Below the pieces are notes generated by a model. The model was not told where the DNA came from. It made no database searches and saw only the letters and a list, made by a program, of their open reading frames with translations. Shown piece after piece: positions 8,373 through 17,662 of a stretch of DNA of 64,000 bases (position 1 is the first letter of the stretch; every line of letters begins with the position of its first letter). This DNA comes from Solirubrobacter sp963837485. Its GTDB lineage: Bacteria; Actinomycetota; Thermoleophilia; Solirubrobacterales; Solirubrobacteraceae. The stretch spans positions 248,001 to 312,000 of the forward strand of contig CAWINP010000007.1 of the NCBI GenBank assembly GCA_963837485.1. The letters run 5' to 3'. The translations under genes and the position numbers were made by a program.

Positions 8373-9008
8373 GTGCTGCGCATCGATGAGACTTCGGGGA
8401 CGCTGGTCGCTCCACAGGCGTCCGGCCTCGTTCAGGAGTCGCCGCCGGACCGCGAGGAGCTCCTCTCACTCGTCACCACGTCGTGGGAGGCCTTCGCCAC
8501 CGAGCTGGGGATCCCGCGCGTCAAGCTGCTCGCCCGCGAGCCGGTGCCGTATGTCGACCTGCTCGGCTTCGACGAGGAGACCAAGCAGCTGGTCGTGGTC
8601 CTGGTCACCGGCGACACCGTCGAATGGCAGCTCGGGCGCGCGCTCGGCGCCGCCGCCGAGGTCGCGGGCTGGGACAAGGCGAAGCTCGTGGAGGCCCACG
8701 ACGCGCTGGCCGACGTCGAGCCGGGCGAGTCGCCGGCGCTCGTCCTGGTGGCCGGCGGCTACGACGAGCGCGCGATCGCCACGATCGAGTGGCTGGCCAA
8801 CAAGCACGGCGTGCCGATCTCGGCCTACACCGTGGCGATGGTCCGCTTCGGCGGCGAGCGGCTGCTGAGCGTCCGGCGCGAGCCCGCGCAGAACGGCGAC
8901 CACGCCTCCGACGTGCAGTGGATGCTGTCCGGCGGCGCGCCCGGCGGCGCCGGGATCGCGCCCTCGATGCTGCACTCCACGGCAGCGTCCACCCCGCCGC
9001 CCGCCTAG
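8373..9008 (+). CDS. Hypothetical protein, possible degenerate PD-(D/E)XK fold
   Basis: 211 aa from GTG 8373, chosen because AAGGAGG lies 10 nt upstream. Residues about 45-100 run VPYVDLLGFDEETKQLVVVL, then VTGD, QLGRALGAAAEVAGW. This is the strand-D-strand / strand-(E-x-K) / helix order of RecB-like or NucS-like PD-(D/E)XK nucleases, but the E-x-K position reads L-V-T, so catalysis looks lost. The tail is Gly/Ala/Pro rich and probably disordered. No membrane segment. The fold assignment is pattern-based inference; a structure prediction would settle it. Confidence 0.55.
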   Translation: MLRIDETSGTLVAPQASGLVQESPPDREELLSLVTTSWEAFATELGIPRVKLLAREPVPYVDLLGFDEETKQLVVVLVTGDTVEWQLGRALGAAAEVAGWDKAKLVEAHDALADVEPGESPALVLVAGGYDERAIATIEWLANKHGVPISAYTVAMVRFGGERLLSVRREPAQNGDHASDVQWMLSGGAPGGAGIAPSMLHSTAASTPPPA

Positions 9009-9213
9009 CGGGCGCGGCGCGGGGGTACGGCGCATCGCCGGCGCAGTCCGGGTCGTCGCTGCCGGCGGATCGCAATATTGGTCTTACGTGTGCGCCTGCC
9101 GCGGCCCGGCAGCGGCGAGAGCCAGGTGGCGAGCCCCCACGGGGCGAGCCAGATGGGAGGATGCGGATCCCACCCACCCGCCGGAATGCGTCGTATCTCC
9201 GCGCCGGGCCCGC
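9009..9213. other. Intergenic, nothing recognised
   Basis: This spacer lies between convergent genes. It has one AT-richer patch (CGCAATATTGGTCTTACG, about 9070-9088) that could be a promoter or terminator remnant, but I see no hairpin with a T-tract and no gene. Confidence 0.4.
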
Positions 9214-9954
9214 CTAGCCGAAGAAGAGCGAGAACACCCCCCACTGGAGCTCCGGGTTCCATGTCACCGGAGCTCCGCGTCGCATGCGCTCGACGCCATG
9301 GCGCTCCTCGCATCCGTGCTCGAGGAGCGCCGCGACGGCGGGCGCATTGGCCTGCGGCGCGGCAAGCCGGATGCCCGGCTCGATCACCGCGTCGAGCAGC
9401 GCGCGGCCCGCGTTGGCGTCGGTGGCGATGATCGGGCGCGCGCCGAACGGCGGGCGCAGCGCGACGCCGCCGTCGGCGACCCTGGCGCCCTCGAGCGAGG
9501 CGTCGATCGCCGGCGTGCGGTCCTCCCCGGTGGCGAGCACGTCGAGCGCGCGGATGCCGGAGTGGTCGCGCGGCGTCGCCGGGCGGACGTCGTCGCGCGC
9601 GGCCGGCTTGGCATGCGCGGGGCCGGAGAACACGCGGTAGGCGCCCTCGGGCTCGAAGCCCATGCGCTCGTAGATCGCGCGCCCGGACGGGCTGGCCAGC
9701 AGGAGGAACGTCGCGCGCTCGCCGGCCGCCTCGATCGCCGCCTCGGTCATCCGCTGCCCGAGCCGCTCGCCGCGCGCCTCCGGCCGTACCGCGATCGCGC
9801 CGATCCACGCCGTCGCGCCGAACCCGATCGCCGCGCCGGTGGCGACCACGCGCCCGTCGCGCTCGGCCACCAGCAGATGCCCGTCGGGCTGCTCGAACGC
9901 CCACGTGTGGACGCTCGGGCGGCGGTTGGACACGCCGAAGGCGATCGACATCAC
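9214..9954 (-). CDS. GNAT-family N-acetyltransferase
   Basis: 246 aa from GTG 9954. The acetyl-CoA-binding region is visible as AVRPEARGERLGQRMTEAAI (motif A, Q/R-x-x-G-x-G/A variant), followed by LLASPSGRAIYERMGFEPEG (motif B); the second half is a weaker duplicate-like domain. The frame is open upstream with typical GNAT N-terminal residues (LSEIRRAAEADIPAFLEV) as far as a CTG at 10005, which would overlap the pntB stop by 4 nt (CTGA), so the true start may be that CTG. Substrate unknown. It sits at the end of the pnt operon with no obvious functional link. Confidence 0.8.
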   Translation of the reverse strand: MMSIAFGVSNRRPSVHTWAFEQPDGHLLVAERDGRVVATGAAIGFGATAWIGAIAVRPEARGERLGQRMTEAAIEAAGERATFLLLASPSGRAIYERMGFEPEGAYRVFSGPAHAKPAARDDVRPATPRDHSGIRALDVLATGEDRTPAIDASLEGARVADGGVALRPPFGARPIIATDANAGRALLDAVIEPGIRLAAPQANAPAVAALLEHGCEERHGVERMRRGAPVTWNPELQWGVFSLFFG

Positions 9955-10001
9955 CTCCAGGAAGGCAGGGATGTCGGCCTCGGCGGCCCGGCGGATCTCG
10001 C

Positions 10002-11375
10002 TCAGAGCGCGTGAACCTCGGAGATGACGTCGCTGACCGACTTCTTGGCGTCGCCGAACAGCATCGCCGTCTTGGGGTCGTAGAACAGCGGGTTGTCGAT
10101 GCCGGCGAAGCCCGAGGCCATCGAGCGCTTGAGCACGATCACGCTGGCGGACTTGTCGACGTCGAGGATCGGCATCCCGTAGATCGGCGAGTCGGTCACC
10201 GTGCGGGCGGCGGGGTTGGTGACGTCGTTGGCGCCGATCACCAGCGTCACGTCCGTGCGCCCGAACTCGCCGTTGATCTCGTCCATCTCCTTGAGCTTGT
10301 CGTACGGCACGTCGGCCTCGGCAAGCAGCACGTTCATGTGCCCCGGCATGCGGCCGGCCACCGGGTGGATCGCGAACAGCACCTCGACCCCGCGCTTCTC
10401 GAGCTCGGTCGCCAGGTCGGCGACCGCGCGCTGGGCCTGCGCGACGGCCATGCCGTAGCCCGGCGCGATCACCACCAGGCGCGCGTAGGAGAGCTGGATC
10501 GCCACGTCGGCGGCGCTGGTGGAGCGCGCGGTGCCGCCGCCGGAGGTCGCCTGCAGCGCGCCACCGCCGCCGGTGCCCACGCCGGCGAAGAAGACGTTGG
10601 CGATCGAGCGGTTCATCGCGTCGGCCATCTGCTTGGTGAGGATCGAGCCGGAAGCGCCGACGAGCATGCCCGCCACGATCAGCGCGGTGTTCTCCAGCGC
10701 GATGCCGGCGGCTGCCGCGGACAGGCCGGTGAAGGCGTTCAGCGTGGAGATCACGACCGGCATGTCGGCGCCGCCGATCGGCACCACGGCGAGCACGCCG
10801 AGCGCGCCGGCGAACAGCAGGATCAGCCAGAACAGCAGCTCGCTGTCGCTGCCGGCCGCGATGATCACGGCGAGGACCACCGCGACCGCGAGCAGCCCGA
10901 AGTTGACCGCCTTGGGCGTCTTGATGCCGCCCTTCATGATCTCCTGCAGCTTCAGGAACGCGATGTTGGAGCCCCAGAAGCTGATCGAGCCGATGATCGC
11001 GGCGAACAGGATCGGGATCAGGCTGCGCAGCTCCAGATCGCCGCCCGTGCTGCGGAACTCGACGACGCTGATCAGCGCCACCGCGCCGCCGCCGACGCCG
11101 TTGAACAGCGCCACCATCTGCGGCATCGCCGTCATCTTCACGCTGCGCGCCGCCGGCACGCCGACGGCGGTGCCGATCGCGACGCCGACGACGATCAGCA
11201 GCCAGTCGCCGATCTCCTCATTGAGCAGCGTGGCGCCCACCGCGATCGCCATCCCGACGCCGGCGATCTGATTGCCGCGGACCGCCGTGCGCGGGCCGCG
11301 CAGCATGTGCAGCCCGATGATGAACATCGAGAACGCGACGATGTAGAGCAGCTGGATGACGTCGTTACGACTCAT
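10002..11375 (-). CDS. pntB: NAD(P) transhydrogenase beta subunit
   Basis: 457 aa. It forms the proton-translocating transhydrogenase with PntAA and PntAB, using proton-motive force to reduce NADP+ with NADH. The N-terminal half has about nine membrane segments; the C-terminal half (from about 270) is the NADP-binding domain III, with VVIAPGYGMAVAQAQ and FAIHPVAGRMPGHMNVLLAEA, VLVIGANDVTNPAA-type and YGMPILDVDKS motifs. Length is standard. It overlaps pntAB by 11 nt and is the last clear gene of the three-gene operon. Confidence 0.96.
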   Translation of the reverse strand: MSRNDVIQLLYIVAFSMFIIGLHMLRGPRTAVRGNQIAGVGMAIAVGATLLNEEIGDWLLIVVGVAIGTAVGVPAARSVKMTAMPQMVALFNGVGGGAVALISVVEFRSTGGDLELRSLIPILFAAIIGSISFWGSNIAFLKLQEIMKGGIKTPKAVNFGLLAVAVVLAVIIAAGSDSELLFWLILLFAGALGVLAVVPIGGADMPVVISTLNAFTGLSAAAAGIALENTALIVAGMLVGASGSILTKQMADAMNRSIANVFFAGVGTGGGGALQATSGGGTARSTSAADVAIQLSYARLVVIAPGYGMAVAQAQRAVADLATELEKRGVEVLFAIHPVAGRMPGHMNVLLAEADVPYDKLKEMDEINGEFGRTDVTLVIGANDVTNPAARTVTDSPIYGMPILDVDKSASVIVLKRSMASGFAGIDNPLFYDPKTAMLFGDAKKSVSDVISEVHAL

Positions 11376-11670
11376 CCGGCTCCTTCGGATCGGGCTTCTT
11401 GGCCTTGAACATCTCGAGCATCCGGTCGGTGACCAGGAAGCCGCCGACGACGTTGATCGTGCCGAAGGCGATGGCGATCACCAGCAGGAACTCGTTGACG
11501 AAGCCGTCGGCCGGCCCGATCAGCAGGATGCCGCCGAGCACGACGATGCCGTGGATCGCGTTCGTGCCGCTCATCAGCGGCGTGTGCAGCGTGTTCGGCA
11601 CCTTCGAGATCACCTCGAAGCCGACGAACGCGGCCAGGACCAGGATCGCGATCTCGGTCAGCAGGTCCAT
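11365..11670 (-). CDS. pntAB: NAD(P) transhydrogenase alpha subunit, membrane part
   Basis: 101 aa, the small membrane component (part of domain II) that is fused to PntAA in E. coli but separate here, as in Rhodospirillum-type three-subunit enzymes. Three hydrophobic segments are visible (IAILVLAAFVGFEVI; GIVVLGGILLIG; FLLVIAIAFGTINVVGGFLV), and KVPNTLHTPLMSGTNAIHGI is the family signature. The ATG follows the pntAA TAG directly with no gap; the 3' end overlaps pntB by 11 nt. Confidence 0.95.
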   Translation of the reverse strand: MDLLTEIAILVLAAFVGFEVISKVPNTLHTPLMSGTNAIHGIVVLGGILLIGPADGFVNEFLLVIAIAFGTINVVGGFLVTDRMLEMFKAKKPDPKEPDES

Positions 11671-12735
<1,065 letters not shown>

Positions 12736-12781
12736 GAGACGCGCAAGCCTATGTCAGTGGGCGCGGGTGACGCGGCGAGCC

Positions 12782-14272
12782 TCACCGGCCACCTCCGGGC
12801 CGGCCGATGGGAAGCGGCTTGCGGGCGAGCGCCATGACCGCCTGAGCGGTCACCCACACCGGCGTCTGCCGGCTCGTTCGGGAATAGCGGACCTCGCCGT
12901 TGGACGCGGTCAGCGTGCGCACATAGGCGAACGGATCGCGACCACCGCGCGGCTTTACCGCCGCCGGATCCCGCCCGGCCGCCAGCAGCCCCTGGATCGC
13001 CCAGGCGGTCGACTGCGCGTTGGAGCCGGCGCCGGGCTGGACCGCGAAGCCGCCGTCCGCGTTCTGATGGCGTGTGATGAAGCTCACAGCGTTGCGCGCC
13101 GCCTTGGTCGTCTTCAGGCCGGCCGCGGCCAGCGCCTGCAGCGCGGCGGCGGTGTCGTCGACGCCGGACGGGCTGCCGCGCGTGGCGAAGTTGAACCCGC
13201 CGTCGGCGTTGGCCTGGCGGGCGACCCACTTCGCGGCCCGCCGCACGGCGCGGTTGTGGCGCGAGCGCCCCGCGGCCCTGAGCGCGAGGATCGCGAACGA
13301 CGTCGTGTTCACGCGGTTGCCGAACGCGCCGCTGCGCGACTGGCCCGAGCTCAGCCGCCGCGTGAGGCTCACCGGCACCTTGCCGGCGGTCGCGTAGACG
13401 AGCATCGTGCGCTCCAGCGCGCCGGTGTCGCTCCCGGGATGGGCCTTGACGTAGGCGAGCGCGCGCGAGCTGGGGTGGCCCGACGCCGCGAGCCCGAGCG
13501 CGGCCCAGCCGGAGACGAGCGGGCTCGACGGCTGGCCCGGGGCGCCGCCCCAGCCGCCGTCGGCGTTCTGGGCGCGCTGCAGGTAGCCGGCGCTCGCGCT
13601 CTGCGCCTGGGCGGGCGGCGGGTTCGTGAGCATGATCAGCGCGAGCACGCCGGCCGCCGCGGCGGGCATCCAGGTGATCTCGAACCGCGTCCGGTAGCGG
13701 GCGAGCGCGTGGATCAGCGCCGGCCCGAACGCGAGGCAGAACACGAAGTTGCCGACCGCGTGCGCGACGTCGAAGCTGAACGAGGTCGCGAACGCCGCCA
13801 CGAGCTTCGCCCAGGTGTGGTCGCCGGAGTAGGTGACCCAGTCGTAGAGGTTCATGACCACGCCGTAGGCGAGCCCGGCGGCCGCGCAGGCGAGCGCGAG
13901 CGGGACGCGGCCGAGGCGGCGCCCGGCGACCCGGGCGAGCAGGGCGCCGGAGACGCCGACGCCGCCCCAGGCGACCATCTGCCACGGCGTCCACGGGCCC
14001 TGCCCGAAGAACAGGTTCGAGGCGAGCGCGGCGATCGCGCCGACCACGAACCCGGGCGCTCCGCCGAGCACATAGCCGGCGATCAGCACGATGTCGGTGG
14101 TCGGCTTGACGTTGGGCAGCGCCGCGAACGCGATCCGCCCGAGCGCGGCGAGCGCGGCGAGCGTGGCCACGAGCGCGAGCACGCGCGTCGACGGATGCGT
14201 GCGCTCGTACCACGCGAAGCCGGCGACGAGCGCGGCGCCGAGGACGAGGAACGAGCCCGCGATGTAGGTCAC
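12782..14272 (-). CDS. ECF S-component-like membrane protein fused to transcobalamin-type alpha-barrel repeats
   Basis: 496 aa. Residues about 1-225 are a six-helix membrane domain like ECF-transporter S components (KPTTDIVLIAGYVLGGAPGF, GAIAALASNLFFGQGPWTPW, YGVVMNLYDWVTY). Residues about 235-490 are squalene-cyclase/prenyltransferase-type repeats with repeated NADGGWGG, NADGGFNFAT and NADGGFAVQ turns plus DDTAAALQALAAAG helices, the fold used by the alpha-domain of transcobalamin and intrinsic factor. The last gene of the riboswitch-controlled operon, it overlaps the ATPase gene by 4 nt (GTGA). I infer that it captures and translocates cobalamin or a precursor; no catalytic cyclase aspartates (DxDD) are apparent. 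Direct evidence for B12 comes from the riboswitch, not from this protein. Confidence 0.8.
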   Translation of the reverse strand: MTYIAGSFLVLGAALVAGFAWYERTHPSTRVLALVATLAALAALGRIAFAALPNVKPTTDIVLIAGYVLGGAPGFVVGAIAALASNLFFGQGPWTPWQMVAWGGVGVSGALLARVAGRRLGRVPLALACAAAGLAYGVVMNLYDWVTYSGDHTWAKLVAAFATSFSFDVAHAVGNFVFCLAFGPALIHALARYRTRFEITWMPAAAAGVLALIMLTNPPPAQAQSASAGYLQRAQNADGGWGGAPGQPSSPLVSGWAALGLAASGHPSSRALAYVKAHPGSDTGALERTMLVYATAGKVPVSLTRRLSSGQSRSGAFGNRVNTTSFAILALRAAGRSRHNRAVRRAAKWVARQANADGGFNFATRGSPSGVDDTAAALQALAAAGLKTTKAARNAVSFITRHQNADGGFAVQPGAGSNAQSTAWAIQGLLAAGRDPAAVKPRGGRDPFAYVRTLTASNGEVRYSRTSRQTPVWVTAQAVMALARKPLPIGRPGGGR

Positions 14273-15786
14273 GCCGCGCCCACCAGCTTCGTCTGCAGCA
14301 GCGCGGCGCCCTCCTCAGCGGTCAGCGCGCCGCCGGCGCCGCCGAGCACGCGCGCGACCTGCGTGGCGAAGTACCAGCCGCCGGCGAGCACGTCGGCGGG
14401 CGTGGCGTCGGCCACCGCGCGTCCGTCGCCGAGCAGCACGACGCGCGTCGCGAACGCAGCCGCGAACTCGGCGTCGTGCGTGGCCACGATCACCACGCCG
14501 CCGCGCTCGCGCAGCCGGCGGGCGAGCGCGTCGCGGCGGGCGGGGTCCATCCCGCGCGTGGGCTCGTCGAGCAGCAGGATGCCGGCGTCCGCGCGCAGGA
14601 TCAGCTCGAGCGCCGTGCGCTGGCGCTCGCCGCCGGACACGTCGCGCGGGTGGCGCGCCGCGAGCTCGGAGTCCGGCATGTCGGCGCCGATCGTCTGGTG
14701 CAGCAGATGGTCGCCGGGATGCTGGGTGAGCAGGGCGACGGCGCCGGCGCGGACCCGCCCGCGGGTCGGCGCGAGCACGCCCGCGATCGCCTTCAGCAGC
14801 GTCGACTTCCCCGCCCCGTTGCGCCCCATCAGCGCGATCGCCTCGCCGTCCTGCGCATGCAGCGTGACGCCCTGCAGCACCGCGGGTCCCTCGCGCAGCT
14901 CCAGCCACACGTCCTCGACGGCGAGCGGGGCGGCCCGGCGCTCGCGGCGGGAGATGCGGCGCGCCGCCTGCTGCCGCGGCGGCGCGTCGGCCGCCGCGAC
15001 CTCGCGGCGCGCCTCCTTGACGCTCAGCGGCACGCCGCGCAGGCCGGCCAGCTCGAACATGCGGGCGACCGGCGTCGCGCGGGTGCGGGCCAGCCACGCG
15101 CGCGGCGCCTCGTCGGCGACGAGCCGGCCGGCGCGCAGCTCGATGACGCGGTCGGCGGCCGGCAGGCAGCGCTCCAGCCGGTGCTCGGCGAGCAGGATCG
15201 CGGTGCCCCACTCCTCGTTGAGCCGGCGCAGGACGCCGAGCAGCTCGTCGCCGGCGACGGGATCGAGCTGCGAGGTCGGCTCGTCGAGCAGCAGCAGGCG
15301 CGGGCGCCCCGCGAGCGCCGCCGCGAGCGCCACGCGCTGCAGCTCGCCGCCGGACAGCTCGTGCGTCTGGCGGTCGAGCAGGCCGGCCAGCCCGAGCGCG
15401 AGCGCCGCCTCCTCGACCCCGCGCGCGACCGCCGGAGCCGCCCAGCCGCGGTTCTCGAGCGGGAACGCGAGCTCGGCCCGCACCGTGCTCATCACCACCT
15501 GCGTCTCCGGGTCCTGGAACAGCGTCCCGGCGACCGCCGAGAGCTCGGCCGGCCCGTGCGCCCGGGTGTCGAGCCCGCCGGTGCGCACGCGGCCGGCGAA
15601 CGTGCCGCCGTGGAAGTGCGGGACGAGCCCGGCGGCGGCGCGCAGCAGCGTCGACTTGCCCGAGCCCGAGCCGCCGGCCAGCAGCACCAGCTCGCCCGGC
15701 TCGACGCTCAGCGAGACGGCGTCGAGCGCCGGCGCCGCCTCGCCGGGGTACGAGTAGGTGACCGCGTCGAGCTCGAGGACGGTCAT
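14269..15786 (-). CDS. ecfA: ECF transporter double ATPase (EcfA1-EcfA2 fusion)
   Basis: 505 aa from ATG 15786 (the frame is open upstream but overlaps ecfT). There are two complete ABC domains. Domain 1 (about 1-215): Walker A GGSGSGKSTLL, Q-loop FQDPETQVVMSTV, signature LSGGELQRVALA, Walker B LLLLDEPTSQLD, H-loop AEHRLE. Domain 2 (about 270-500): GRNGAGKSTLL, VSGGERQRTALEL, ILLLDEPTRGMDP, ATHDAEF. The Q-loop style (DPETQV) is typical of ECF/cobalt-type ATPases. It powers the T and S components. ATGA overlap with ecfT and GTGA overlap with the downstream S-component gene. Confidence 0.92.
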   Translation of the reverse strand: MTVLELDAVTYSYPGEAAPALDAVSLSVEPGELVLLAGGSGSGKSTLLRAAAGLVPHFHGGTFAGRVRTGGLDTRAHGPAELSAVAGTLFQDPETQVVMSTVRAELAFPLENRGWAAPAVARGVEEAALALGLAGLLDRQTHELSGGELQRVALAAALAGRPRLLLLDEPTSQLDPVAGDELLGVLRRLNEEWGTAILLAEHRLERCLPAADRVIELRAGRLVADEAPRAWLARTRATPVARMFELAGLRGVPLSVKEARREVAAADAPPRQQAARRISRRERRAAPLAVEDVWLELREGPAVLQGVTLHAQDGEAIALMGRNGAGKSTLLKAIAGVLAPTRGRVRAGAVALLTQHPGDHLLHQTIGADMPDSELAARHPRDVSGGERQRTALELILRADAGILLLDEPTRGMDPARRDALARRLRERGGVVIVATHDAEFAAAFATRVVLLGDGRAVADATPADVLAGGWYFATQVARVLGGAGGALTAEEGAALLQTKLVGAA

Positions 15787-16748
15787 CCGATCCCCCGGCG
15801 GTCGGCGAACGGCGCGAGCGCGCAGATCGCCAGCGCGAGCATCGCCGCCCACGTCGCGGCGTCGAGCGGCGCCGAGATCCTCGGGTACGGCTCGAACGCG
15901 GCCCAGGCGCCCGCGAGCACGCCCGCGCAGATCGCCGCCAGCGCCGCGGCGGAGGCGGCGAACGCGAGGTCGTGGCGCGACCACGGCCGCGGCATGCGCG
16001 GCGGCCGCCGGCCGGTGCCGAAGCCGCGCACCTCCAGCGTGGCGGCCACGTCGGTGGCGCGATCGAGCGCGCCGGCGGTGACCGCGCGCAACACGGCGAC
16101 GCGCGAGGCGCCGCCGCCCGGCAGGCAGCGCTGCGCGTCGGCGAGGCGCCGGCCGTCGCGCGCGAGCACGGGCCACAGGCGCATCGCCAGCGCGGCCGTC
16201 ACGCCCGAGCGCAGCGAGGCGCGCCGCAGCCCGCGCAGCAGCTCGTCGGGGTCGACGGCCGCGGCGAGGAACATCGACGCGAAGAAGATCGCCAGCATCC
16301 GGGCGCCCAGGATGCCGCCATAGGCGAGCGCCTCCCAGGTGATGTCGAGCTGGCCGCGCCACGGAAGGTCGGGGCCGCGGAACACGACGGTCACGCCCTC
16401 GCGCGCGACGAGCGCGTTGATGACCATCACCACGACCGCGAACGGGACCGCCCAGCGCGCGGTCCGCGCGAGGTCTGCCAGCAGGCCGGCCGCCGCCGCG
16501 GCGGCGACCTCGACCGCCAGCACCGCGGCGAGCATCGCGGGGTGCTGGCAGACGAGCGGCAGCGTCCCGAGCGCGAGGCACCAGGCCCCGCCGACGCCGG
16601 CCCGAGCCGCGTGGAGCGGGCTACGACGGGACCGCGGCACATGGCGACGCCACGACGCGGCGCGCGGCGGCACCGCGCCGCCGGACCGCAACGCCGCCCC
16701 CGGCGGCAACGCCGCGCCGCCCTGCGCCGGCACGTCCGGCTGTCTCAT
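15783..16748 (-). CDS. ecfT: ECF transporter T component
   Basis: 321 aa from ATG 16748, placed by the ATGA overlap with the upstream lipoprotein gene. The protein has a poorly conserved N-terminus (about 60 aa), then five to six membrane segments (for example LGTLPLVCQHPAMLAAVLAV, GARMLAIFFASMFLAAA, AICAGVLAGAWAAF). The cytoplasmic coupling region (LRRASLRSGVTAALAMRLWP ... ATDVAATLEVRGFG) contains the E-x-RG element that docks EcfT on the ATPases. This is the energy-coupling scaffold between the S component and the double ATPase. Confidence 0.88.
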   Translation of the reverse strand: MRQPDVPAQGGAALPPGAALRSGGAVPPRAASWRRHVPRSRRSPLHAARAGVGGAWCLALGTLPLVCQHPAMLAAVLAVEVAAAAAAGLLADLARTARWAVPFAVVVMVINALVAREGVTVVFRGPDLPWRGQLDITWEALAYGGILGARMLAIFFASMFLAAAVDPDELLRGLRRASLRSGVTAALAMRLWPVLARDGRRLADAQRCLPGGGASRVAVLRAVTAGALDRATDVAATLEVRGFGTGRRPPRMPRPWSRHDLAFAASAAALAAICAGVLAGAWAAFEPYPRISAPLDAATWAAMLALAICALAPFADRRGIG

Positions 16749-17662
16749 GGCGCCTCGATCGGCAGGGCCACGCTCTTGCCGGACTCGATCGCCACGGCGA
16801 AGCGGTCGCGCAGCTGATCCTCCGTGACCGCCGCCGCCGCGGCCGCCACGCCCACCTCGTCGGTCCCGGTCACCAGCCACGTCGGCTCCTGGTCGCTGAA
16901 GCTCGTCGCCGCCACCAGCCCGCTCGCCCCGCCGAGCGTCCGCTGCACGGCGCCGGTCGCGTCCAGCACCGCGAGCCGGCGGCCGTCGGACGACGGCTTC
17001 GCGAACACGCCCGACGCCGCCGGGCCCTTCTCGAGCTGCTGCGCGGCGATGTCCTTGCGCACGTCCGGCCACGCGCCGACCAGGATCCGAAGCACCTTGC
17101 CGACCGACTGCTCGAGGTTCGACCGCGCGATCGACTTCACGCCCGCCTGCTGGAGCCGTTCCTCCACCTCGTCGCACGAGCGTCCCGCGTCGCCCATGCA
17201 GACCAGCCGGATCGGCAGCTTCTTGCCGCCGGTGCCCGACTGGAACGGCTCCGGAAATGCGCCCACGACCGCCGGGATGCGCTGCGCGGCGCCCCAGTCA
17301 TGGTGGTCCCACCAGACGCGGTCGCCGGACGAGAGCTTGTGGTCGGCGGCCCCGTTGGACGCCTCGACGCCGTTGACGTAGTAGAACCAGTCGACCTGAC
17401 GCCCCTTCGCGCGGCCGCCCGAGACGCCGTCGATCTCCTGCACGAAGCCGCCGCCGTACTTCGTCTGAACGGTGAAGTGGCGCTGCAGCAGCCGCATCAC
17501 CGTCTCGCCGTCGCGCGCGCCCTCGCGCCTGGCGGGAGCGAGCTCGGAGTGCCCGAAGTCCTGCGTCACGCGGATCGTGACCGTGCCGCCCGAGGGCGAG
17601 CCGGATCCGAACCCGCACCCGGCCGCGACGAGCGCGACGACAACGACGACCAGCCGCCTCAT
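16745..17662 (-). CDS. DUF4430-type lipoprotein
   Basis: 305 aa from ATG 17662 (ATGA overlap with the upstream gene). A lipobox, LVAAGC, follows a hydrophobic run (VVVVVALVAAG), so it should be lipid-anchored outside the membrane. The segment VDWFYYVNGVEASNG ... LSSGDRVWWDHHDW matches the DUF4430 fold, which is also the beta-domain of transcobalamin/intrinsic factor. The remaining ~190 residues are an unrecognised alpha/beta domain with VCMGDAGRSCDEVEERL. In an operon with an ECF importer and a cobalamin riboswitch, it is a plausible cobalamin-capturing subunit; that role is inference. Confidence 0.8.
   Translation of the reverse strand: MRRLVVVVVALVAAGCGFGSGSPSGGTVTIRVTQDFGHSELAPARREGARDGETVMRLLQRHFTVQTKYGGGFVQEIDGVSGGRAKGRQVDWFYYVNGVEASNGAADHKLSSGDRVWWDHHDWGAAQRIPAVVGAFPEPFQSGTGGKKLPIRLVCMGDAGRSCDEVEERLQQAGVKSIARSNLEQSVGKVLRILVGAWPDVRKDIAAQQLEKGPAASGVFAKPSSDGRRLAVLDATGAVQRTLGGASGLVAATSFSDQEPTWLVTGTDEVGVAAAAAAVTEDQLRDRFAVAIESGKSVALPIEAP

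Noticed and set aside
10011..11408. Plus-strand open frame over pntB
   Set aside because: Asp/Arg/His/Gln-rich shadow of a membrane-protein gene.
12782..14272. Squalene/hopene cyclase or terpene enzyme
   Set aside because: The repeats are present but the catalytic DxDD motif is not seen, and the membrane half plus operon indicate transport.
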